Source of the DNA: Paramicrobacterium humi | GTDB taxonomy: Bacteria > Actinomycetota > Actinomycetes > Actinomycetales > Microbacteriaceae | Length of the DNA stretch: 64,000 nt | Assembly: GCF_900105715.1 (NCBI RefSeq) | Contig: NZ_FNRY01000001.1 | Coordinates: forward strand, 1,116,001 to 1,180,000 | Direction of reading: 5' to 3' | Shown here: positions 8,319-15,854 of the stretch, piece after piece | How positions within the stretch are numbered: the first letter of the stretch is position 1 | Layout of the letters: the number at the start of each line of letters is the position of its first letter | The notes under the pieces: model-generated | Seen by the model: the letters and a program-made list of their open reading frames with translations, nothing else | Database searches by the model: none | What the model was told of the DNA's origin: nothing | Program-made: the position numbers and the translations under genes

Positions 8319-8966
8319 ATGACTGTTTCCCCCTCCCCCGCAGAGCTAGAACTCGAACCCGCTGAGGCGGTCACTGTATTCGGTGACCGCCTCAGCATCG
8401 TCCGACACTTCACGAATCAGCTCGCGCTGCACGGAGAAGAACGCGGACTGATCGGTCCGCTCGAGTTGCCTCGTCTCTGGACGCGGCACATTCTGAACTC
8501 CGGAGTCGTCGCTCCCCTGCTGCAACCAGGTCGCGTGGGCGACGTCGGCACAGGCGCCGGGCTCCCCGGCATCGTTTTGGCCGCCGCGCGTCCCGACGTT
8601 CAGTTCGTGCTCATCGAGCCCATGGAGCGTCGCGTCACGTGGCTTCGCGAGCAAGTGTCCGAACTCGAGCTGGAAAACGTGGAGATCGTTCGCGCCCGGG
8701 CGGAAGAGTCAAACGTCGACGCCGGGCTCGATCAGGTCACTGCTCGTGCAGTGAGCGCCTTCCGTAAGCTCTTGCGCCTCACGGCTCCCTTGACGCGCGA
8801 TGGCGGCGAGCTCGTCCTGATGAAGGGGGCGAACGCTCAGGCCGAAATCGATGCGGCACAAAAGGAGATGCGTCGGTACAAGGTTACAAACGCGCGCGTC
8901 CAGGTGCTCGGCGAGGGCGTCATCTCTGAACCGACCCGCGTGATCCGGGGAGACGTACGCGCGTAA
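8319..8966 (+). CDS. rsmG: 16S rRNA (guanine-527-N7)-methyltransferase
   Basis: This encodes 215 residues. RsmG methylates G527 of 16S rRNA using SAM. The SAM-binding motif GDVGTGAGLPGIVLAA is near residues 68-83, and RAVSAFRKLL with the following GG.L.LMKG segment fits the family. ATG 8319 directly follows parS site 1, so there is no ordinary Shine-Dalgarno sequence; translation may be coupled to khpB or leaderless-like. It is the last gene of the rpmH operon; the next 1.07 kb has no gene. Confidence 0.93.
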   Translation: MTVSPSPAELELEPAEAVTVFGDRLSIVRHFTNQLALHGEERGLIGPLELPRLWTRHILNSGVVAPLLQPGRVGDVGTGAGLPGIVLAAARPDVQFVLIEPMERRVTWLREQVSELELENVEIVRARAEESNVDAGLDQVTARAVSAFRKLLRLTAPLTRDGGELVLMKGANAQAEIDAAQKEMRRYKVTNARVQVLGEGVISEPTRVIRGDVRA

Positions 8967-8989
8967 CCCGCGGCGTCCCACGCCCCACT

Positions 8990-9128
8990 TGTGGATATCT
9001 CTCACTCTCCACAGTTGTGGACATCCGTCGACAGGACCTCCCTCTCCCCCGTCATCTCGCGGTTCTGCTCGGGATGATGCACCCGCTGCCCTTTGAGTTA
9101 TCCACAGGTACACGATACCTGTGGATAC
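8990..9128. promoter_or_regulatory. DnaA-box-like group with a perfect inverted repeat
   Basis: A near-consensus box (TGTGGATAT) lies at 8990-8998. A TCCACA-GT-TGTGGA palindrome lies at 9008-9021. A perfect 12-bp inverted repeat spans 9099-9127, with arms TATCCACAGGTA and TACCTGTGGATA and a 5-nt spacer. The left arm contains the perfect box TTATCCACA (9098-9106) and the right arm contains TGTGGATAC (9120-9128). Confidence 0.6.
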
Positions 9129-9139
9129 GCGAGGGCCTT

Positions 9140-9155
9140 CGTTTCACGTGAAACC
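9140..9155. promoter_or_regulatory. parS site 2
   Basis: CGTTTCACGTGAAACC keeps the 14-bp core GTTTCACGTGAAAC and deviates only at the two outer bases. Confidence 0.85.
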
Positions 9156-9514
9156 TTCGCTCTACCCCACTGGCTCGTGGCTCTGCCACCGCTGTCCCGT
9201 TGGGGCAGGCGTAGAGGCTGCTGCCTTCTCGGTAGAGGCGCCCTGCTGACTCACACTTCGGACCGCTCCGGGGTAAGAAGCTTCGTCGTCTGGGCGCCCG
9301 CTGGCTCACTAGAGCCGCGGGGCTGTTGAGGGCCAAAACCGGCCCGATTTCGAAAAGCTGGAAGATGATCCTGACCGGCCTTTTTCGAGCCGGAATTCCA
9401 CAGGAGCGATTCTAAGCCCTCGCGCCCTCGTAGCGGCGGTCGGAATCGGAGGAGATTTCCCTCTCGGAGGCACTCCTACCGTGCTCTTTCAGTGGCGTAG
9501 CGAAGTCCCAGCCA

Positions 9515-9530
9515 TGTTTCACGTGAAACA
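9515..9530. promoter_or_regulatory. parS site 3 (perfect)
   Basis: TGTTTCACGTGAAACA matches the 16-bp consensus exactly and is the only perfect copy in the window. Confidence 0.95.
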
Positions 9531-9900
9531 CGATTTGTGGCGACTCGTGCCGAGTGACGGACCATGTTGCCTTGTGTCCGGGTGTTGCGACGGCGAGAGT
9601 AGCGATGAGCCCTCGGTCCAGGGCGCGGCGTCGGATCGGTGCCCTCCTCCGCTCTGGAGTCGGAGCGCCGCCGCAGCTTGCGTGCGATAGTGGGGCGTCA
9701 TCTCAGTTCTCATTCACCCCCTCCACCAGCAGCGACGCGCCCTGTTCGCTGTATAGACGGAGCCGCGGCGGTTGCCGAGTCTTGCGTGCACGCCGCTGCG
9801 GGAGTCACGCGTGGGAGGTTCTCGCCTGCATTTCTGTTGCGTGTCGCTTCGCCACGTGGGACGCGGGCACCTAGGCCAACCCGATGCCCGTGCAGCGCCA

Positions 9901-9916
9901 TGTTTCACGTGAAACG
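9901..9916. promoter_or_regulatory. parS site 4
   Basis: TGTTTCACGTGAAACG matches the consensus at 15 of 16 positions. Confidence 0.92.
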
Positions 9917-9994
9917 AGGTCGCGAACGACGCCGGAACGCCGTGCGGAGGTCGGCCGGAACGCGTACAGTTGTTGAGTACGGTTTCGGACGGAG

Positions 9995-10010
9995 GGTTTC
10001 ACGTGAAACA
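9995..10010. promoter_or_regulatory. parS site 5, just upstream of parA
   Basis: GGTTTCACGTGAAACA matches at 15 of 16 positions and ends 24 bp before the parA ATG. ParB bound here could repress its own operon. Confidence 0.92.
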
Positions 10011-10034
10011 TCAGGACGCGGTGGTGAGAGCCTC

Positions 10035-10955
10035 ATGACGGAGGTCTCCTTCGACTCCTCCACTCCCCTGGCTCGCGACCTAGCAGCGCTGACGCAGCGA
10101 CGACAGGCTGTCGCGAAAGTAAAGGTTCCCAAGCCGGCGTCCACGCGGATCTTCACCATTTCAAATCAAAAGGGCGGCGTCGGCAAGACGACGACCACGG
10201 TGAATATCGCGGCGGCATTCGCCAAGCATGGCAACAAGGTTCTCGTCATCGATCTGGACCCCCAGGGAAACGCCTCTACTGCTCTCGGAGTGGACCACAC
10301 GTCCGAAGTTCCGAGCGTTTACGACGTGCTGATCGATGACTTTCCCCTGCAGGAAGTCGTGCAGGTGAGCCCGGAGTCCGACAATCTCTTCTGCGTCCCC
10401 TCGACAATCCACCTCGCCGGCGCCGAGATCGAGCTCGTTTCGCAAGTCGCACGCGAGCATCGACTCCGCACCGCGCTCGACGAGTTCGTCACGGCAGCCC
10501 GGGAAGCCGGTGAACCCTGGGACTACATCTTCATCGACTGTCCGCCGTCGCTCGGACTCCTCACTATCAACGGCTTTGTCGCTGCAAACGAAGTGCTCAT
10601 CCCCATCCAGTGCGAGTACTACGCGCTTGAAGGCCTCAGCCAACTGCTCAACAGCATTCACCTCATCCAGAAGCACCTCAATCCCGGACTGCACTTGTCC
10701 ACCATCCTGCTGACCATGTTCGACTCGAGGACGAACCTCGCGAACCAAGTGGCTGACGACGTTCGGGCCCACTTCCCTGACGAGGTTCTGAAGGCCGTCA
10801 TTCCGCGTGCCGTGCGCATTTCTGAGGCTCCGAGTTTCAGACAGACCGTCATCACCTACGATCCGAGCGGCATCGGCGCCGTGTCATATCTGGAAGCGGC
10901 GGCGGAGATCGCCCGCCGCGCTCCCAAGTCACCACAGAAGAAGGAACAGCAGTAA
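10035..10955 (+). CDS. parA: Chromosome partitioning ATPase ParA (Soj)
   Basis: This encodes 306 residues. ParA forms ATP-dependent gradients on DNA that move ParB-parS complexes. The deviant Walker A KGGVGKTT is at residues 46-53, followed by the DLDPQGNAST motif and FIDCPPSLGLL. ATG 10035 was chosen because all upstream in-frame sequence crosses parS sites 4 and 5 and has no protein resemblance. The stop overlaps the parB start by one base (TAATG). Confidence 0.96.
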   Translation: MTEVSFDSSTPLARDLAALTQRRQAVAKVKVPKPASTRIFTISNQKGGVGKTTTTVNIAAAFAKHGNKVLVIDLDPQGNASTALGVDHTSEVPSVYDVLIDDFPLQEVVQVSPESDNLFCVPSTIHLAGAEIELVSQVAREHRLRTALDEFVTAAREAGEPWDYIFIDCPPSLGLLTINGFVAANEVLIPIQCEYYALEGLSQLLNSIHLIQKHLNPGLHLSTILLTMFDSRTNLANQVADDVRAHFPDEVLKAVIPRAVRISEAPSFRQTVITYDPSGIGAVSYLEAAAEIARRAPKSPQKKEQQ

Positions 10956-11935
10956 TGGCCACACGACGTACCGGTCTGGGTCGCGGCATCGGCGCACTCA
11001 TCCCCACCCAGACGGAGGGCCAGTCCCGCCCCGTCGACGTCTTCTTCCCCGATTCGTCCGCAACGGTGTCCGTCGGTGTCGACACGGCCGAGAAGGAAGC
11101 GACCGAACCCGAGAGCAATCTCAAGACAGTCCCGGGCGCCCAGCTTCTCGGCCTCAATCCCGACGACATCGCCCCGAACGCGAATCAGCCGCGCACCCAT
11201 TTCGATCCGGACGACCTCGCCGAGCTCGTGCACAGCATTCGCGAGTTCGGAGTTCTGCAGCCGATCGTCGTACGCCCCAAGGACGCGGATAAGGGAACCT
11301 ATGAGCTCATCATGGGCGAGCGTCGCCTCCGCGCGGCGAAGGAAGCAGGGCTCGACAGCATCCCCGCAGTCGTCAAGGACACCGCGGACGAGGCGATGCT
11401 GCGTGACGCTCTGCTGGAGAACCTGCACCGGTCGCAGCTGAATCCCCTTGAAGAGGCGTCGGCGTATCAGCAGCTCCTCGAGGACTTCGGAATCACCCAG
11501 GATCAGCTCGCCGACCGCATCGGCCGATCCCGACCGCAGATCACCAACACGATTCGCCTGCTGCGCTTGCCGACGGAGGTTCAGTCAAAGGTTGCGGCGG
11601 GCGTCCTCAGCGCGGGGCACGCTCGCGCGGTTCTGTCCGTCAGTGAGCCGGAGCTCATGGCGAGGCTTGCCGAGAAGATCATCAACGAAGACCTCTCCGT
11701 GCGTGCGGCCGAAGAGGCCGCGAAGCGGATGACGGCCGGTAAGCGGCCGAAGCCGCAGCCTGGTCAGCGCCGCGGCCAGCTCGACTCAATCGGAGAGCGG
11801 CTCGGCGACCGCTTGAACACCCGCGTCAAGGTGAACCTTGGGGCGAGGAAAGGCCAGATCATCGTCGATTTCGCTACGATCGGCGACCTCAATCGCATCC
11901 TTGCGGAGATCGGCGAGGAACCCTACAGTGGGTGA
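10955..11935 (+). CDS. parB: Chromosome partitioning protein ParB (Spo0J)
   Basis: This encodes a 326-residue CTPase clamp that loads at parS. The N-terminus has the ParA-stimulating basic motif RRTGLGRGIGALI. The CTP-binding box GERRLRAAKEAGL is near residues 124-136, the helix-turn-helix IGRSRPQITNTIRLL near 189-203, and the dimerisation domain is C-terminal. It overlaps parA by one base and is followed by a strong terminator. Confidence 0.96.
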   Translation: MATRRTGLGRGIGALIPTQTEGQSRPVDVFFPDSSATVSVGVDTAEKEATEPESNLKTVPGAQLLGLNPDDIAPNANQPRTHFDPDDLAELVHSIREFGVLQPIVVRPKDADKGTYELIMGERRLRAAKEAGLDSIPAVVKDTADEAMLRDALLENLHRSQLNPLEEASAYQQLLEDFGITQDQLADRIGRSRPQITNTIRLLRLPTEVQSKVAAGVLSAGHARAVLSVSEPELMARLAEKIINEDLSVRAAEEAAKRMTAGKRPKPQPGQRRGQLDSIGERLGDRLNTRVKVNLGARKGQIIVDFATIGDLNRILAEIGEEPYSG

Positions 11936-11975
11936 TACAGAAACCAGCGTTCCGGCCTCGGCCTGAAGCGCAAGT

Positions 11976-12001
11976 AGGGCGACTGGAAATCCGGTCGCCC
12001 T
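11976..12001 (+). terminator. parAB terminator
   Basis: An 11-bp stem with one G-U pair and an AAAT loop is followed by TCTTGTT. It lies between the convergent parB and ddl genes and could work in both directions. Confidence 0.75.
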
Positions 12002-12029
12002 TCTTGTTCGCCGACTGGCGGCATCCGCT

Positions 12030-12983
12030 CTATTCGTTCGCAGCCGCCTGCGCGAGCGCGTCGTACACACTCGCCAGGGTGAGACCTGCCGCCTCGATCG
12101 CGAGGGGCACGAGCGAGGTCTCGGTGAGTCCGGGGAGCATGTTCGCCTCGAGGAACCAGACGGTTCCCTCGGCGTCCACGATCACGTCGATGCGAGAGAT
12201 GTGGCGAAGCCCCAAGAGCTCGTGCACAGCCACCGCCGTCTCGGCTGCACGTTCGGCGACCTCATCGGAGATGCGAGCGGGCGTGTAGAAAGTCGTCTCA
12301 CCGGCGTTGTAGCGGGCCTCGAAACTGTATACGCCGGAGATCGGCTCGATCTCGACGGCGGGCAGTGCGCGCGGACCCGAGCCGGTGTCGATGACGGCGA
12401 TGGCCAGTTCGACGCCCGTGACCTTCTGCTCCACCAGAGCGGTGTCTGAGTAGGTGTAGGCGTCCACCATGGCGCGGGGCAGATCGCTCGGGTCATCCAC
12501 GATCGTCACGCCCTGAGCCGATCCGCCCTGAGCGGGCTTCACGACGGCGGGGGTGCCGATGCCGGAGAGGACTTCGGAGAGCACTCCCCCGGCGCCCAGC
12601 TCCCGGAACGTCGCTTGCGGCAGCGCGAGCCACTTCGGAGTCGCAAACCCCGCGCGGTCGACGAGGACCTTCGCGGTCGGTTTGAACCATGCGAGTCCGG
12701 CTGCCTCGGCGTGGGAGCCCACGTAGCGGATGCCGCGGGCACGTAGCAGCGCCTGGAGAGCGCCGTCTTCCCCGCTTGCGCCGTGCAGTGCCGGCCACAC
12801 GACGTCCGGCCTGTTCTCGGTGACGTCGCTCAGCAGTGTGGCGTTGGGTTCACGCAGGGTGACGGCGTGACCGGTGCGGCGCAGCTCGTCGCTCAAGCGT
12901 GCGCCGGAGCGGAGGGAGACATCGCGCTCGTGCGAGATGCCGCCAGCGAGAACGGTCACGGAAAGGGCAGATTTATCAGTCAT
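12030..12983 (-). CDS. ddl: D-alanine-D-alanine ligase family protein
   Basis: This encodes a 317-residue ATP-grasp protein. The N-terminus MTDKSALSVTVLAGG..HERDVSLRSG matches D-Ala-D-Ala ligases, which make the peptidoglycan dipeptide. VVKPAQGGSAQGV is the ATP-grasp lysine and glycine-rich loop, and the metal-binding end WFLEANMLPGLTETSLVP is typical. ATG 12983 was preferred because upstream in-frame sequence is antisense to the aminotransferase. It starts 26 bp after the aminotransferase stop, so the two may be co-transcribed. Confidence 0.88.
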   Translation of the reverse strand: MTDKSALSVTVLAGGISHERDVSLRSGARLSDELRRTGHAVTLREPNATLLSDVTENRPDVVWPALHGASGEDGALQALLRARGIRYVGSHAEAAGLAWFKPTAKVLVDRAGFATPKWLALPQATFRELGAGGVLSEVLSGIGTPAVVKPAQGGSAQGVTIVDDPSDLPRAMVDAYTYSDTALVEQKVTGVELAIAVIDTGSGPRALPAVEIEPISGVYSFEARYNAGETTFYTPARISDEVAERAAETAVAVHELLGLRHISRIDVIVDAEGTVWFLEANMLPGLTETSLVPLAIEAAGLTLASVYDALAQAAANE

Positions 12984-13009
12984 GATCAGGCTTTCTGTCT
13001 CGTGATCGT

Positions 13010-14332
13010 TCAGGACATGTTGGGCGGCGGGGCGTTGAAGCTCTGCGACGATCGGCGAGTGGTCAACGGACCGGAGCTCGTGAACGTGTGCAGAAGGTCG
13101 AGCTCGCCGTTGACAACGTTTGCCAAGCGCCGGATTCCCACGCGGATCTGCTCGGGAGTCGGATAGCAGAACGAGAGCCGGATGTTCTGTCGTCCTCCCC
13201 CGTCGGCGTAGAAGGCGGTGCCGGGCGTATACGCGACGAGCTCCTTCACCGCACGCGGAAGCATCGCCTTCGAGTCGAGGTCGTCGGGCAGCGTGAGCCA
13301 GACATAGAACCCGCCGTTCGGATTCGTCCACGTGCAGCCGGGCAGATACTCCTCAAGGGCGGAGATCATTGTCTCCTTGCGCTCTTTGTACACGCCTCGG
13401 AAGGTATTGATCTGGCCCTTCCAGTCGGCTTGGCTCAAGTACTCGGAGATGACCATCTGGCTGAACGAGGAAGGGCACAGGATGGCGGCTTCGTTCGCGA
13501 GAATCAGCTTCTCGCGGATCGCGTGCGGGGCGAGAGCCCAGCCGACGCGGAATCCGGGAGCGAGGGTCTTCGAGAATGTGCCGAGGTAGACCACCCCGTC
13601 CTCATCCAAGGACCGGATCGCGTTCGGCGGCTGCTGGTTGAAATAGAGAAGCCCGTACGGGTTGTCCTCAAGGACGAGGATGCCGTTCTCCTGCGCGATC
13701 TGCAGGATCTCGGCCCGGCGCTCCGCGGCGAGCGTGACGCCGGCGGGATTGTGGAACGTGGGAATCGTGTAGAGGAACTTGAGGCGCCGCCCCTCGGCCT
13801 TGAGCTGCGCGATGCGTTCTCGCAGCGCCTCGGGGATCAGGCCGTTGTCGTCCATCGGGACGTGGGCGACCTCTGCCTGGTAGCTCTTGAAGATGACCAT
13901 CGCGGTCACGTAGCTCGGGCCCTCGGACAGAACGACGTCACCGGGGTCGAGGAAGAGCTTGCTGAAGAGCTCGAGGGCGTGCTGGCTTCCGGTCGTCACG
14001 ACGATGTCGGATGCGCTGGCCTTGATGCCCTCAAGGGCCATGACGTCGAGAATCTGTTCACGCAGCTTCGGCACGCCCTGGCCGGAGCCGTACTGCAGCG
14101 CCGTCGGGCCTTCATCACGCATGACAGTGGACATGGCGTTTGTGACGAGGTCCTCCGGCAGCGCGGACACATACGGCATGCCGCCGGCGAGGGAGACGAC
14201 TTCGGGGCGCGAGGCCACGGCGAACAAGGCGCGCACTTCGCTGGCGGACAGCCCGGCGGCCCGCGCCGCGTAGCTGGAGTACCAGGGATCGAGATTGTTT
14301 CCGGGTGCGGTGGGGCGGCCTTGTTCTGACAC
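13010..14332 (-). CDS. PLP-dependent aminotransferase, class I/II (LysN/2-aminoadipate type)
   Basis: This encodes about 440 residues. It is a fold-type I aminotransferase with SLAGGMPYVSALP, the cofactor-contact region TGSQHALELFSKL, a YTIPTFHNPAGVT motif and the PLP lysine in GTFSKTLAPGFRVGW. The pattern resembles 2-aminoadipate/LysN-like enzymes without the GntR-type DNA-binding domain; substrate is unknown. The start is uncertain. GTG 14332 leaves about ten residues before GNNLDPWYS, as in relatives; ATG 14359 is possible but neither has a strong ribosome site. Confidence 0.85.
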   Translation of the reverse strand: MSEQGRPTAPGNNLDPWYSSYAARAAGLSASEVRALFAVASRPEVVSLAGGMPYVSALPEDLVTNAMSTVMRDEGPTALQYGSGQGVPKLREQILDVMALEGIKASASDIVVTTGSQHALELFSKLFLDPGDVVLSEGPSYVTAMVIFKSYQAEVAHVPMDDNGLIPEALRERIAQLKAEGRRLKFLYTIPTFHNPAGVTLAAERRAEILQIAQENGILVLEDNPYGLLYFNQQPPNAIRSLDEDGVVYLGTFSKTLAPGFRVGWALAPHAIREKLILANEAAILCPSSFSQMVISEYLSQADWKGQINTFRGVYKERKETMISALEEYLPGCTWTNPNGGFYVWLTLPDDLDSKAMLPRAVKELVAYTPGTAFYADGGGRQNIRLSFCYPTPEQIRVGIRRLANVVNGELDLLHTFTSSGPLTTRRSSQSFNAPPPNMS

Positions 14333-14412
14333 GTGAATCCGTTTCTGCTTTGCTTTCATGGTAGTCGGGGATGCTGGACGTTGCGGCCGCGTGGTTTGCG
14401 GCTTAAACGACA

Positions 14413-14445
14413 AGTGACCCGTCCGGACGAGCCGGACGGGTCACT
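14413..14445 (-). terminator. trxB-trxA terminator
   Basis: A perfect 14-bp stem with a 5-nt loop lies 13 bp after the trxA stop codon, followed on the minus strand by TGTCGTTT. It separates trxA from the aminotransferase gene. Confidence 0.8.
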
Positions 14446-14458
14446 CGAGTGTCGTCGG

Positions 14459-14782
14459 CTACGCCAAGTAGGCGGCCAGGTCGGCCTCGAGGGCGGCCTT
14501 GGGCTTTGCACCGATGATCGAGGTCGCAACCTCGCCGTTCGAGAACACCTTCATCGCGGGGATGGAGGTGATCTGGTACTTCATAGCCAGGTTCGGGTTC
14601 TCGTCGACGTTCACCTTGACGATGTCGAGCTTGTCGCTGTTCTCCGAGGCGATCTGGTCGAGGATCGGAGACACCATGCGGCAGGGTCCGCACCAGGCGG
14701 CCCAGAAGTCCACGAGGACGGGCTTGTCAGAGTTCAGGACCTCGGTCTCGAACGTCTGCTCGGTCACTGCACGAGCGGTCAT
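14459..14782 (-). CDS. trxA: Thioredoxin
   Basis: This encodes 107 residues with the redox motif WCGPC in AAWCGPCRMVSPI at residues 29-33 and the conserved cis-proline region TSIPAMKVF. It is the cytosolic disulfide reductant recycled by TrxB, whose gene is immediately upstream (45-bp gap). Length is normal. The ribosome site is AGGAGA before ATG 14782. Confidence 0.96.
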   Translation of the reverse strand: MTARAVTEQTFETEVLNSDKPVLVDFWAAWCGPCRMVSPILDQIASENSDKLDIVKVNVDENPNLAMKYQITSIPAMKVFSNGEVATSIIGAKPKAALEADLAAYLA

Positions 14783-14827
14783 TATCTCTCCTTTGTTGGA
14801 TTCTGCAGCAGCGGCGGGTTTCGCCGC

Positions 14828-15793
14828 TCAGGCACTGATCTGGTCGGCTACCGGCTCCGGCTCTCCGGCTTCATGGAGAGCGGCGAGGTAGTGCTCGGCG
14901 TCCAGCGCAGCGACGGTACCGCTGCCGGCAGCGGTCGCGGCCTGGCGATACGTCGGGTCGATGACGTCGCCTGCGGCGAACACGCCAGCGAGGTTTGTCT
15001 TCGACGAGCGTCCCTCGACGGCGATCGTGCCCTCGGGGGTGAGGTCGAGCTGGCCGTGCACGAGGTGCGTGCGCGGGTCGTTGCCGATGGCGACGAACAG
15101 GCCCTGCACGTCGAGTGCGGATTCGGCACCGTCCACCGTGTTGCGCAGGGTCAGTCCGGTGACCGAGTCCTCGCCGGAGATGCCGACGACCTCGTTGTTC
15201 CAGACGAACTCGATCTTCGGGTTGGTGAAGGCGCGCTCCTGCATGATCTTCGAGGCGCGAAGCTTGTCGCGGCGGTGCACGACGTACACCTTGTCGGCGA
15301 AGCGCGTGAGGAAGGTCGCCTCCTCCATCGCCGAGTCTCCTCCGCCTACGACAGCGATCGTCTTGCCCTTGAAGAAGAAGCCGTCGCAGGTGGCGCACCA
15401 GCTGACGCCGCGGCCCGACAGGCGCTCCTCGTCAGCGATGCCGATCTTGCGGTAGGCAGAGCCGGTCGCGACGATGACGGTGCGGGCCTTGTACGTGTCC
15501 CCGAGCATCGTCTTGACGACCTTCACCGGTCCATCGAGCTGCACCGAGTCGACGTCGTCATAGATGACCTTGGCGCCGAAGCGCTCCGCCTGGGCCTGCA
15601 TGTTGGCCATCAGATCCGGTCCCTGGATGCCCTCGGGGAAGCCCGGGAAGTTCTCGACATCCGTCGTGTTCATGAGCTCGCCGCCTGCCTCGACCGAACT
15701 CGCGATGACGATCGGCCCGAGTTCGGCGCGCGCGGCGTAGATCGCTGCCGTGTATCCGGCCGGCCCCGATCCGATGATGATGACGTTGTGCAC
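14828..15793 (-). CDS. trxB: Thioredoxin-disulfide reductase
   Basis: This encodes a 321-residue flavoprotein that transfers electrons from NADPH to thioredoxin. The FAD site GSGPAGYTAAIYAAR is at the N-terminus, the redox-active CATC lies in SWCATCDGFFF, the NADPH site is VVGGGDSAMEEA, and the C-terminal FAD motif is GVFAAGDVIDPTYRQA. GTG 15793 was chosen because AAGGAG lies 7 nt upstream and homologues start at this point. Confidence 0.96.
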   Translation of the reverse strand: MHNVIIIGSGPAGYTAAIYAARAELGPIVIASSVEAGGELMNTTDVENFPGFPEGIQGPDLMANMQAQAERFGAKVIYDDVDSVQLDGPVKVVKTMLGDTYKARTVIVATGSAYRKIGIADEERLSGRGVSWCATCDGFFFKGKTIAVVGGGDSAMEEATFLTRFADKVYVVHRRDKLRASKIMQERAFTNPKIEFVWNNEVVGISGEDSVTGLTLRNTVDGAESALDVQGLFVAIGNDPRTHLVHGQLDLTPEGTIAVEGRSSKTNLAGVFAAGDVIDPTYRQAATAAGSGTVAALDAEHYLAALHEAGEPEPVADQISA

Positions 15794-15854
15794 GCGCGGC
15801 TCCTTACGTTGTTGTCGCCCAGTAGAACACAGTGTAGTCAGCCAGTATTCCTGG

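Larger units (their letters stand above)
8967..10034. other. Gene-free centromere-like region between rsmG and parA
   Basis: This 1,068-bp stretch holds four parS sites and a set of DnaA-box-like sequences. Short open frames occur on both strands but lack ribosome sites and recognisable products, and some run through the parS palindromes. It probably serves ParB loading and possibly DnaA binding, and holds the parAB promoter. No RNA gene was recognised in it. Confidence 0.7.

Noticed and set aside
9052-9336. Short open frames in the rsmG-parA gap
   Set aside because: No ribosome sites or recognisable products; one crosses a parS palindrome and the others overlap DnaA-box DNA.
9639-10034. In-frame upstream extension of ParA to 438 residues
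   Set aside because: The extension runs through parS sites 4 and 5 and has no resemblance to ParA; homologues begin near the ATG at 10035.
13088-14329. 413-residue plus-strand frame over the aminotransferase
   Set aside because: Antisense shadow; all motifs are on the minus strand.
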